Assembly: GCA_028564705.1 (NCBI GenBank)
Contig: JAPXFQ010001011.1
Coordinates: 124,001-188,000 of the forward strand
Direction of reading: 5' to 3'
Length of the DNA: 64,000 bases
Origin: Apricaphanius iberus
Lineage: Eukaryota > Chordata > Actinopteri > Cyprinodontiformes > Aphaniidae
The notes beneath the pieces were generated by a model. That model worked only from the letters and a program-made list of their open reading frames with translations, was not told the origin of the DNA and searched no databases. A program made the position numbers and the translations under genes. Positions 47,734-57,615 of this stretch are shown piece by piece (position 1 is the stretch's first letter; every line of letters begins with the position of its first letter).

Positions 47734-48994
47734 TAGGGGTGATATGGCAAAAATAGATTATCACGATTATTCAAGTATATTATCTCGATTTAGATTTTAT
47801 CACAATTTTTTAAAATGACCAACAAAACTCAAATCACACTAAAAAGAAAAGAAACATTAAATAAATTCATTCCAATTGGGGATAACCAGCACAGGGCTAA
47901 AATACGTATATGGCAATCTCACACCAGAGATGATAGAAATGCACTGAAAGTTCTGAATTAAATGTGTATATATATGTGTGGGTATTTTCATATTTCAAGT
48001 AACTTAATTGAAAAATTCATCAAAATCATAAATAATCTTGACTTGTCTAATAAAACGGAAAGCAAAGATGAATTTACTTTTGTTTAAAAACATTATATTG
48101 AGCAAATAGAATAAAATTTAAACTTTTAAAATAAGACTAACATGCAGCTGCAAATATAGTGCAAGATGTATTGTGCAATCTATAATATGACAATCAATAA
48201 TCCTCATACCACGGGCTAAATGCAGCTTTAACTGGTTCAAATGTTTTTCGCAGAATCCTGATGTTATAACCATAAAGCTGCTTAATACAAACGAAGGTCG
48301 GCTGTAGTGTAAGCAGTTGTAATTATTATTCAGCCCATCCAAACATATTCTTAATATTCCCTGCAACTCTGCGCATTCAGCGTACTTGCGTGTTATGGCG
48401 GTGTTTGGGGAAAAAAAGGGCAGCTGCGCAAATGGTAGCGCGCATAGTTTGCCGTCTGTGTCGTAGCCGACTGAGTTAGATAATTTTGTTTTCTAGTGTT
48501 TGCTGAACTAAGAAGAAGCACCAGCCACCGCTGCTGCAGTCGACTTTATAGCTTTAGCAGCCATCTGGTTCTCACTGTGTTGTTTGTAATGTTTTCTCTT
48601 AAAGTGATTTAACAAGTTTATGGTGTTGCGATCACTTGCCTTGATGCTCTCCGTCCAAACTTGGAAAATGACGTTTGTTTGCTCTTTGTCGTCTGGTAAA
48701 AAAAGCAAAAAAAAAAACAGTTCCATACAATGGACGAGGACTTTCTCTTTGGAACAAAATCCTCATTTACGCTCTGTCACGGCAACGCCATGATTGTTTA
48801 CAGGTTGTACACGCGTGAAGGGGGGTGGGGGGTGATTTGCTTAGAGCAGGGAGAGAGGGGAGGCTTTTTTTTCCGCACACAGGGGCAGAAATACAGCAGC
48901 AGAGCTGTGAATCGGGTTAAAACAATCTCTAAAAAATGACAGATCGGCAGACGTTTAGATCGCATCACTGTCTTAAATCGTCATATCGCACCCA
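47734..48994 (-). mobile_element. hAT-like element with BED zinc-finger remnant
   Basis: The left end TAGGGGTGATATGGC and right end (reverse complement) TGGGTGCGATATGACG are imperfect inverted repeats. On the minus strand, 48726-48508 encodes a 72-residue open frame containing FQVWTESIKASDRNTINLLN then HFKRKHYKQHSE, matching the N-terminal BED finger of hAT transposases (C-x2-C ... NLxNHLKxxH). Both cysteines are replaced (F and W in FQVW), so the finger could not bind zinc. No downstream transposase domain. Target duplication not preserved. Located in HDLBP intron 2. Confidence 0.7.
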
Positions 48995-49166
48995 AAGCGT
49001 TGTAGTTACCTAAATACAGTTATTTAGCTGCTTGCTTTTTTGTAAGGAATTGGATTTTTATTTATTTTTTCATTTTTTCCAATTGCAGGCGTTTCAACCT
49101 GATGCTCTGTTTGTTGGCTGCGTTTTGGTTATAAGTGTAATAAACTAACGCCAGCTTCGTTTTCAG

Positions 49167-49206
49167 TGGCACACTCGGACTCTGTGTTTGACGTGGGATC
49201 TTAACC
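49167..49206 (+). other. HDLBP: HDLBP 5'UTR, end of the leader
   Basis: 40 nt from acceptor (cttcgttttcag) to the ATG. Context TTAACCATGA has A at -3. Confidence 0.85.
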
Positions 49207-49282
49207 ATGAGCTCAGTCGCTGTACTTACGCAGGAAAGCTTCATTGAGCACCGCAGTGGGCTTCTGCCAGAGCAAAGTGGTG
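49207..49282 (+). CDS. HDLBP: HDLBP coding exon 1 (start codon)
   Basis: Residues 1-25, MSSVAVLTQESFIEHRSGLL then PEQSG, plus one base; donor GTGAGTAT. Nearly identical to the human vigilin start, which fixes this ATG. Confidence 0.97.
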
Positions 49283-49399
49283 GTGAGTATAAGCATTTCT
49301 GCTGACCATTTGTTTTCTTTAATTTAAAAAAAAATTTTTTTTTTTTTTTTGGTGGAATGGTTTCATCACTTTTTTTTTTTTTTTTTTTCTGCCCTCCAG

Positions 49400-49563
49400 C
49401 TGCTGGAGGCCCCAGTGCTGGGGAAGAGGAGGAAGACCTTCCCACCTACAAGGATGCCTTCCCCCCTCTCCCTGAGAAAGCGGCTACACCTGAGGGGACG
49501 CAGGAAACTGCCAATGCCTGGACATCCAAGATTCGCCCTCTCAAGTCCTCAGTTATCACCCAG
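49400..49563 (+). CDS. HDLBP: HDLBP coding exon 2, N-terminal region
   Basis: 164 nt, residues 26-80. An acidic run (GEEEEDLPTYKDAFPPLPEK) leads to IRPLKSSVITQ. The acceptor follows a long poly-T (49368-49388). This PTYKDAFPPLPEK motif is conserved in vertebrate vigilins. Confidence 0.96.
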
Positions 49564-50922
49564 GTATACCAGTACTATTTTCAATGTCTCCTCGATTGCG
49601 AACTCGTGTAGTGCGTGTTTTCTTGTGAATTGTGATCAGTCACTCTTGAGCTGCACATGTGTGCTGTAGGTGAAGACCTCCAAACCCCATTGGCTGCATT
49701 ATCCACAGAAAGAAAACTGACAGCAAGAGGAGCGAATCGATTAAAAAGCCACTCCCTTTTACGTAACGGGGAATATTGGTATTAATGGTCTGGTCTATCC
49801 TTGTCTTATCCTGAGAGAGCAGAGTTGTGCGGTCAGGAAATCCCTTACCGTTCATAACAAGTAAAATTGACACTAAAAATTGTGACGGTAAAATTAATGC
49901 TTCAGCTTATCTGTTCTATATATTTGTTTTCTAAAAGACTTAAAAAGATCATGGTCAAAATCAATGAATTTATACACCATTATAAGTTTACTTGGTGTCT
50001 GCGGAGCAAGGTGGAGTGAAGTGTGGGGCAGTGCAATGTTACGCCTCACCTGTGGTGGCGCTGTGTCATACATAGTGAATGAAGCGTGTAGCTGACTCAT
50101 CCTCATTTCTGTCTCTATATAGGAAATCTGCAGGTTTGATTAAACATGTACAACACTTGCAAATCTACCGTCTAATTTATTGAACTGTGTGTGAAACGTT
50201 TAGTCTTTGATGAATTAAGAAAACAAATGTCTGACATTTATTATTGGAAACATTTATTGTTAAAACATAGCTATTGAAAACAAACCCAAATGAAATGATC
50301 GTGATGCATGTAGATGTCAAATCGTTGACGTTAATGGTTGTAATGGAATCGTGAGACTTGGTAAAGATTGACCTATTTATTTCTTGACATCAGCTTTGCG
50401 TTTGTTTTTGTTTTTTTACCATTAGAAAGAGGGGCTGAGGGGAAAAACTGTTGGAATTTGTCTTGGAACACCATCAGGGAAGTTAGTTATGTTTGAAGGC
50501 AGCGTAAGGGTCGCTTTGCTGTTTGCCAATCAGAGGAGACATTTGCAAATTGTGAATAATGATGAATTAGACTAATGGTCCTGATGTGTTCCCGACCCAA
50601 TCCATCGCTGCCATCCCCTAAAACGGGAGCAAGAGGGCGATTACTACATGTAAAACGGCGTACGAGGCATTCATTCATACTGGAGACCACAGCAAACGTA
50701 TCGACAAACGAGTGAATGAGACCCTAAACACTTTATGTGTTTTCCTGGTCCTGTCACCTTCTGTCTAACTACAGACGTTTATTTTTGCTTCGCTGTTTTT
50801 GCATAGTTGCAGCATTCTCACCCATTTACACAAATTCTAACGCGATCTGCATTTATGCATTGCCCTTTCATGAATTCGGTGCAATAGCAGTAAGGTGTTT
50901 CTCTCTTTTAAATTTGATTCAG
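49564..50922 (+). other. HDLBP intron between coding exons 2 and 3
   Basis: 1.36 kb. No repeat ends or other gene recognised. Confidence 0.7.
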
Positions 50923-51138
50923 GTTTTCCATGTGCCGCTGGAAGAGCGCAAGTACAAGGACATTAACCAGTTTGGGGAAGGAGACCAAGCGAAGGTCTGT
51001 GTGGACATCATGCACAAGACTGGAGCCCACCTGGAACTCTCCTTAGCTAAAGACCAGGGTCTCTCCATCATGGTTTCTGGAAAGCTGGATGCTGTGATGA
51101 AGGCCCGTAAGGAGATTGTGTCCCGACTGCAGACTCAA
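50923..51138 (+). CDS. HDLBP: HDLBP coding exon 3, degenerate first KH-like unit
   Basis: 216 nt, residues 81-152, VFHVPLEERKYKDINQFGEG ... KEIVSRLQTQ. It follows the KH pattern but with FGEG in place of IGxxG and is usually not counted among the 14 KH domains. Donor GTATGAG. Confidence 0.96.
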
Positions 51139-51239
51139 GTATGAGATTTTGTCATTTCTATTCTCAAGCATGTGCTGTCCATGTGAGAAAGATGAAGGCT
51201 GAAATCTGTATTTTTATTTTATTTTTTTTCTAATGACAG

Positions 51240-51446
51240 GCTTCAGCAACTGTTGCTATCCCAAAGGAACACCATCGTTTTGTCATTGGCAAAAATGGGG
51301 ATAAGCTTCAGGAGCTGGAGCTCAAGACTGCCACCAAAATCCAGATCCCACGACCTGAAGACCCCAGCAACCAGATCAAGATCTCTGGTACGAAGGAGGG
51401 TCTGGAAAAGGCAAAGCATGAGATCCTGTTGATCTCTGCCGAGCAG
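51240..51446 (+). CDS. HDLBP: HDLBP coding exon 4 = KH1
   Basis: 207 nt, residues 153-221, a whole KH domain in one exon: ASATVAIPKEHHRFVIGKNG ... ILLISAEQ. Canonical GKNG loop. Phase 0 at both ends. Confidence 0.97.
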
Positions 51447-52325
51447 GTAACGGCTGGAGGCTTAATGCATGTTGTAGGGACTGGTCCATATACCCGAATT
51501 CTCAGCCTAGTGAGCTCACCTGAATAGAGGCCAGACCGGCTCAATTTTAAAAGAACATGTTCATCTAATGTTCTACATCAGTGGTGTCACGACTTGATTT
51601 CTAGGGTTTTGATTCGGTACACAGACCTATGCAATTTTTAGTCTATGTTACGATCATTGGTTTTATGCATTAAAGTTTTTACAGTAAATCTTATTTCAAG
51701 AGACATCAAATTGATGCAATTTCCATTATTCTTGTGTAATGTATCACATTGGGTATTAATGGTCAAATTGAAACAATTTATTTACAATAAATTGTTACTC
51801 TTATAAGTGTAAAGATGTTTAAATAAATAACAAAAATGATTAGGAATACAGGGTGGCTGTCATCTCTTGGGTCTTTTTAGTTACTGCAGCGCAACAATTC
51901 AGTTCCGGTTGGCTCAGAGAAACGAGCTAATGTGCACCAAACGGTGATCCTCTTGTTTCCAATGAGAATGTCTACTTGACTCACAGGGAACCCGAAAGTT
52001 CCTCACTGGAGATTTGAGAGTAGAAGGTGCGGCTTTAGCTCAGATCCAGCTGCTTCTTTCTTCATTTCTCCTAGACATGGTTTAGCTGTAGCTTAGCTAA
52101 TAGCTACTTGCTAGCATCAGCTAATATGCTCTGTAGCAATACAAGTTTTAGCCACAGTGCTAAGATCCTTTTCTGTATCAGGGAATCTTACTTTGGCTAT
52201 CGGTATAACAATAGATTTCTTCCATGGTATCTGAAATCCTTTGTTTCTCACCCACTACAATGTAAGAATTTTCATATATTCGGTTTTAATTTCTGTTTTG
52301 TTTTGTTTTTTACTTGTGCTCTAAG
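51447..52325 (+). other. HDLBP intron between coding exons 4 and 5
   Basis: 0.88 kb. A stretch at about 51580-51650 (ggtgtcacgacttgatttct, gattcggtac) looks like the eroded end of a hAT-like MITE; its partner end is not found. Confidence 0.4.
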
Positions 52326-52541
52326 GACAAGCGTGCTGTGGAGAGGGTGAACATTGATAAGGTGTACCATCCCTTTATTACCGGCGCCTACAACAAGCTA
52401 GTCGGAGAGATGATGCAGGAAACTGGTGCTCGCATTAATGTCCCCCCTCCCAGCGTGAATAAAACGGAGATCGTCATCACTGGGGAAAAGGAGCAGGTGG
52501 CCCTTGCTGTGGCTATGATCAAGAAGATTTCTGAGGAGAAG
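52326..52541 (+). CDS. HDLBP: HDLBP coding exon 5 = KH2 (degenerate loop)
   Basis: 216 nt, residues 222-293, DKRAVERVNIDKVYHPFITG ... MIKKISEEK. The loop reads GAYN (human GPYN), lacking the second Gly of GxxG, which predicts weak or no nucleic-acid binding by this domain; it is the same in human, so it is ancestral. Confidence 0.97.
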
Positions 52542-52645
52542 GTAGGGGAAGAATCTATGATGTCTTCTGATTTTTACTGGGAAATGCACCGTTCCTTTGC
52601 TTGCTGTCGGAACGTTTCCTACAGCTAGTCTGGTATCTTCTGCAG

Positions 52646-52852
52646 AAGAGGAATACGACCACGATTGCGGTGGAGGTGAAGAAGTCTCAGCACAAATATG
52701 TAGTTGGCCCCAAGGGAAACACCTTGCAGGAGATCCTGGATAAAACTGGAGTCTCTGTTGAGATCCCACCTACTGACACCAGCTCAGAAACCGTCATCCT
52801 TCGTGGGGAGCCTGACCGACTGGGGCAGGCCCTCACAGAAGTCTACGCCAAG
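52646..52852 (+). CDS. HDLBP: HDLBP coding exon 6 = KH3
   Basis: 207 nt, residues 294-362, KRNTTTIAVEVKKSQHKYVV then GPKGNTLQ; ends EVYAK. Whole KH domain in one exon. The preceding intron is 104 bp. Confidence 0.97.
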
Positions 52853-52939
52853 GTAAAGAGGCTTTTTTGACACCCAAGGCGGAATGGTACCAGGAGGGGG
52901 TTAGAGTTGGTAGAAATCCATGTTTGTTTCCATTTTCAG

Positions 52940-53047
52940 GCAAACAGTTACACTGTTTCCTCGGTGTCGGCTCCTTCTTGGCTTCATCGTTTCATTATTG
53001 GTAAAAAGGGACAGAACTTGGCTAAGATCACCCAACAAATGCCCAAG
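52940..53047 (+). CDS. HDLBP: HDLBP coding exon 7 = KH4, first half
   Basis: 108 nt, residues 363-398, ANSYTVSSVSAPSWLHRFII then GKKGQNLAKITQQMPK. Preceded by an 87-bp intron. Confidence 0.97.
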
Positions 53048-53126
53048 GTGAGGAATTTCTATACTAAATCAAATTTGAGGTTTGACTGTTATTGATCCTA
53101 ATTACATTTTTTGTTGCTTTTAAAAG

Positions 53127-53231
53127 GTCCACATTGAGTTTACTGAAGGAGAAGATAAAATCATCTTGGAAGGCCCAACCAAAGACGTGCAAGTGGTGCA
53201 CAGTCAGATTGAATCCATTGTTACAGATTTG
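53127..53231 (+). CDS. HDLBP: HDLBP coding exon 8 = KH4, second half
   Basis: 105 nt, residues 399-433, VHIEFTEGEDKIILEGPTKD ... IESIVTDL. Preceded by a 79-bp intron. Confidence 0.97.
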
Positions 53232-55795
53232 GTGAGTATTCTAGTTTCTTTTGCTCGGGAAACCAAACCCTGGCAAACTGGTTCTTGAGCTTCTCTGTTA
53301 CATGCAAGAAAACTGCATATGTTCTAACAGCAAAATTATGTAAAAAATCTTTCCCCCTCCAAATCTGCCCTGGAGATGCCCTCATACTGGCAGGAAAAAA
53401 ACCCAGTAAACAAGCTACTCGGCTTCTCAAAAATGGTTGACTCGTGTGCCCCTGAGTGCACAAACTAATGAGGTCAGGTTAGACGCCACCTTTTATCGCA
53501 TTTCAAAAGATTTCTGCTATAAAATGAGGGACGAATAAAACCCAGTCTCTAAATGGATTTCACTTGTTTAGTGACCATTTCAGTTCAGGTAACTTCACCT
53601 GAACACATGCATTTAGTATTTCTAACAATTGTAATAAAAATGCATCCAGAGGTTTATTGATTACTTTTGAATGCTGAAAAGTTATCTGTGGCATTGTAAC
53701 AGAAAAGGCGGAACAGTAAACTAGACAGATTTTTAGCTTTTATTAATATTCTTAGCAAACTGCCTACAGTTATTGTGCCGTTGATTCGGTATTTTTCACA
53801 CCTTAACAAGTAAAAATCACAAAACTCTGCAGAATCATAATCTTTGTTATGTCTACATGAAGCTGTTTACGTGTCTTGTGATTACAGCGAGAACAAGACT
53901 AAAGAAACAGAGAAACAGACTAAGTTATAATTATTTTTTTTTTTGATGCTATGATTGATTAAAGGTCAACTACTGACACATAAAAAGTACACATACATAA
54001 CCTAGCTGCTTGTCTCTCCACTTGCAACCCTTGTTCAAAAATCTGATTAGCAACAATTCTAGTTACATTTTATGTTGTTGGAAAGCTTTGGAGACTCTAA
54101 CATGAAGCACATTAATGTTCTTACCGAGCACCAGTGCTGCAGTCCAGAACCTGCTCAGAGCAGATCTGATCCCACTGAGGCCAGAATGCTAACAAAACGT
54201 GCGAGATCAATGCCACCACCGACTACACCCTATAGCACTTGGATGTAAATGCAAACCATTTTTTGGCTAAAATTAACGACTGCACACTAAATAAATTACC
54301 GATTTCACTGACAGCCTCAGTCACTTCACCTCGTCTGTGTTGTCTGTCAGCTCTCTCTGTGACAGACATCAACAGTCTGAGTTAAACGAGAATCAAAGAA
54401 ATGCAGAAAGGAGTGGGAAGAGAACCCTGAATTTAAAGGCTGCTTGAAGCTGTTAATTGGAGATGTTACACTGACCTACCGCCTGTATTATAAGGCTGAT
54501 CATATGCAAAAACTGGTGACACTCAAAACTCATTCAAAAGGTAAAATAGTTGCACTCCTAGCTATGCTTAAAAAAAAAATCAGCAAAAACTGTTAAAATA
54601 AAATGCTTCTCTGCTACAAATTCCATGCAAATGAGGCTACTATGGGACTCTGAATATTGGAGGGGTTAGTTGTCGTCTATTTACTGTTATCAAGGTAAAC
54701 TGCTCAATATATCGTGATATTGATTTGCAGCCATATCGCCAAGCCCTAATGATGATCTTCATTCACTATGGATCTGAGAAAGCTTCACAAATGTGTAACT
54801 AAAGAAAATTATTGCTGCTGAAATGTCAGAAAAGGATTCTAATATAATCTAAGCTGGGAATATTTCTATTAGCAAAAACCCTAAACATTGAGCCAGCTGA
54901 TAAACGGTATTGAGCCAATAAGAGGGGGAGGGGCAGAGCTCTATAGTTTAGAATCTTAGAGCGCCAGAAGGCTTCAGTTACTCTGGCAGTATGGTGGTTG
55001 TGGACATCAGTGTACTGTGGCCTGTCTGCTCCACTAAGCCTTCCTGTTAGTTGCTCAATCTTGTTCTCTCTCTGTCTGAATGGAAGGTTGTAACGTTTCT
55101 TTTTACCTGGCTTCTCCTACCTGCTTTCCCTGACTACTTTTAAACACCTCACTGATACTTAACATTTTAGGCAGGGCAACTTTATATATAGCACACTTTC
55201 AACACAAGGCAGTTCAAGATGCTTTACATGATTCAGTGGTAAAGAAACCAAATGCATGATAAAAGTATGAAAATTAAAACTGAATCACTAAAAGAAAATG
55301 TATAGTAATTGAAGCATAAGATAATTTATGTAAACATATGAAAATTAAAAATGAATAAAACACAAGAATCATTTAAGGAAAATATTTAGCGATTGATTAA
55401 AAGCAAGAACAGTAATTTACAAGAATAAAAAGTAAAATTATCTGTTATTCATAAAGTCTAAATAGGTGGGGTTTTTTTTTTAGATATAGATTTAGATAGA
55501 TGGGACCTGATTTTTTTTCTTGATGGTTTGTACGATAACACATCTGTAATGTACTCTGGTGCTAACCCGTTCAATTTGGATTTCTAGACCAATAAATTAA
55601 CTTTTAGAAATGTTAGTTTTATCTCTCTGTAACTTATTCCGTACAAAGAGATTTAGTCGAGTTTAGAAATGGTGCATTCAGTGATCAATCGCGGCGGGCA
55701 AGTTGAAAACCATCCAATTTTGACCAGTCTGTTGGTTTGGTGCATCTCCACACATCGAATACACACAAATCTCAAACATGTTTTGGCTTTAATAG
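53232..55795 (+). other. HDLBP long intron between coding exons 8 and 9
   Basis: 2.56 kb. Holds the terminus of a hAT-like MITE near 54690-54750 (atatcgtgatattgatttgc ... CCAAGCCCTA) whose other end was not found, and the repeat at 55165-55470. It ends in an acceptor fused to a perfect donor (AATAG|GTAAGT). Confidence 0.65.
55165..55470 (+). repeat. LINE/SINE-tail type repeat, copy 2
   Basis: Shares tatagcacactttcaacaca, the gctttac block and gataaaagtatgaaaattaa with 23410-23790, same orientation. Confidence 0.6.
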
Positions 55796-55874
55796 GTAAG
55801 TCGAATGGACTACACCGAGATCACTGTTGATCCCAAATTCCACCGCCACCTTATTGGAAAGGGAGGCGTCAACA
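55796..55874 (+). CDS. HDLBP: HDLBP coding exon 9 = KH5, first part
   Basis: 79 nt, residues 434-459, VSRMDYTEITVDPKFHRHLI then GKGGVN; human has INRMDY. Its first six bases are GTAAGT directly after the acceptor AG. It ends after one base of the next codon, inside the GxxG helix. Confidence 0.94.
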
Positions 55875-55960
55875 GTAAGTGTGCCCCCATCAAATCCTGA
55901 AGCTGCACGAGGCGCTCTCTGAAGTCAAAAACCAGACCTTGTTTCCGATTTACCTTGTAG

Positions 55961-56100
55961 TCAACCGCATCAAAGAGCTGCACAAGGTGACTGTCCGCAT
56001 CCCCCCTGACAACGAGAAGAGCAACCTGATCCGTATAGAAGGGGATCCCCAAGGTGTGCAGGAAGCCAAGAAGGAGCTGCTGGAGCTGGCGTCACGCATG
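55961..56100 (+). CDS. HDLBP: HDLBP coding exon 10 = KH5, second part
   Basis: 140 nt, residues 460-506, INRIKELHKVTVRIPPDNEK ... LLELASRM. Preceded by an 86-bp intron; donor GTCAGT. Confidence 0.96.
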
Positions 56101-56173
56101 GTCAGTACACGCCTGAGGCTGCATGTGTTTACCGCACTGCCGTTAGTCGCTCAATAACTTGTCGGGCTTCCAG

Positions 56174-56278
56174 GAGAACGAGCGTACAAAGGACTTGATC
56201 ATCGAACAGCGTTTTCACAGAGCCATCATCGGTCAAAAAGGGGAGAAGATAAAGGAAGTGCGGGACAAATTCCCAGAG
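56174..56278 (+). CDS. HDLBP: HDLBP coding exon 11 = KH6, first half
   Basis: 105 nt, residues 507-541, ENERTKDLIIEQRFHRAIIG then QKGEKIKEVRDKFPE. Preceded by a 73-bp intron, among the shortest in the gene; donor GTCAGT. Confidence 0.97.
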
Positions 56279-56369
56279 GTCAGTCGGAACAGTTAATGTT
56301 GGTTTGCATGCGGCGATCTCTGCTGAACGCGTTGACTGTCTCTAAACGGCTCTGTGGCGTTTGTTCCAG

Positions 56370-56483
56370 GTCATCATCAACTTCCCTGACCCAGCGCAGA
56401 AAAGCGACATTGTTCAACTTCGAGGGCCTCGGAATGAGGTGGAAAAATGCTCCAAGTTCATGCTGAAGATCGTAGCTGAGATG
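56370..56483 (+). CDS. HDLBP: HDLBP coding exon 12 = KH6, second half
   Basis: 114 nt, residues 542-579, VIINFPDPAQKSDIVQLRGP ... KFMLKIVAEM. Confidence 0.97.
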
Positions 56484-56587
56484 GTAAACTGTTTATTCAT
56501 TCCGTACTCCTACCAATGCAGTGTTGATTTTTAAGGCGCGATAGTTGAAATGAACTTGTGATTTTTTTTTTTTTTCTGCTGGTTTAG

Positions 56588-56674
56588 GTGGAGAACAGCT
56601 ACTCTCTGTCCGTTCCCATCTTCAAGCAGTTTCATAGAAATATAATTGGAAAAGGAGGATCAAACATCAAGAAG
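56588..56674 (+). CDS. HDLBP: HDLBP coding exon 13 = KH7, first half
   Basis: 87 nt, residues 580-608, VENSYSLSVPIFKQFHRNII then GKGGSNIKK. The end is placed at AAG|GTGCTG because it matches human exactly; a stronger donor (CCG|GTGAGA) 36 nt downstream would add 12 residues in frame. Confidence 0.94.
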
Positions 56675-56763
56675 GTGCTGCCTGTCGTTATCAGGATTGC
56701 TTTTTTACCGGTGAGACTCCTTTAATCGTAACTTTTGTTTTTTTCTTCCTATAAATGTCTTAG

Positions 56764-56895
56764 ATCCGAGAGGAAACAAACACCAAAATCGACCTGCCTG
56801 CAGAAAACAGCAACTCTGAGATGATTGTCATCACAGGGAAGAAGGCAAACTGCGAAGCTGCAAGAATCCGCATTTTGGCTATTCAGAAAGAACTG
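56764..56895 (+). CDS. HDLBP: HDLBP coding exon 14 = KH7, second half
   Basis: 132 nt, residues 609-652, IREETNTKIDLPAENSNSEM ... ILAIQKEL. Acceptor AATGTCTTAG. Confidence 0.96.
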
Positions 56896-56979
56896 GTGAG
56901 CACCCATTATTCCTCGCCAAAGCATTATTACGATGTTCTCTGGAACTCGTCAGTTTAATCATTCCCTCTCTGCGTTCAG

Positions 56980-57198
56980 GCCAACATCACAGAGCTGGAC
57001 GTGTCCATCCCCTCAAAGTTGCACAACTCCCTGATTGGTTCAAAGGGCCGTTTGGTGCGCTCGATTATGGAGGAGTGTGGCGGCGTGCATATCCACTTTC
57101 CCACAGAGGGCTCTGGGATTGATAAAGTTACCATCAGAGGCCCTGTGGAGGAGGTGGAGAAAGCGAAGCAGCAACTGCTTGCTTTAGCTGAGGAAAAG
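56980..57198 (+). CDS. HDLBP: HDLBP coding exon 15 = KH8
   Basis: 219 nt, residues 653-725, ANITELDVSIPSKLHNSLIG then SKGRLVRSIMEECGGVHIHF; whole KH domain. Preceded by an 84-bp intron. Confidence 0.97.
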
Positions 57199-57393
57199 GT
57201 TTGTACTGTTTTGTCTTTGTAAAGCTGTCTGAGGTGCAGTAAGGGGGCAATTCTTAAAGATAATGGATCCAATTAACTTCCTTTTTTAACCACAGAGGTT
57301 TACAGGTATAAACCTTTATTCTGAGAAGCAAAAAAAAGCAGCACAATATAACTTTGAAATGTCAACTTTTACATTTTCATTTTCTTTGTACAG

Positions 57394-57615
57394 CAAACAA
57401 AGAGCTTCACTGCTGAGCTGCATGCAAAGCCAGAATATCACAAGTTTCTCATCGGAAAAGGTGGCGGAAACATCCGGAAGGTCCGTGACAGCACCGGAGC
57501 CAGAATCATCTTCCCCACGTCTGAGGACAAAGACCAAGAACTAATCACTGTGGTCGGGACTGAGGAGGCGGTGCGGACAGCCCAGAAGGAGTTGGAGGAG
57601 CTCATCAAGAGTTTG
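57394..57615 (+). CDS. HDLBP: HDLBP coding exon 16 = KH9
   Basis: 222 nt, residues 726-799, QTKSFTAELHAKPEYHKFLI then GKGGGNIRKVRDSTGARIIF; ends EELIKSL. Whole KH domain. Confidence 0.97.

Noticed and set aside
55810..56052. 80-codon minus-strand frame and similar ones opposite HDLBP exons (52398-52769, 56976-57272, 61908-62339)
   Set aside because: They are antisense shadows of conserved KH exons; the plus strand has exact vigilin homology and splice sites.
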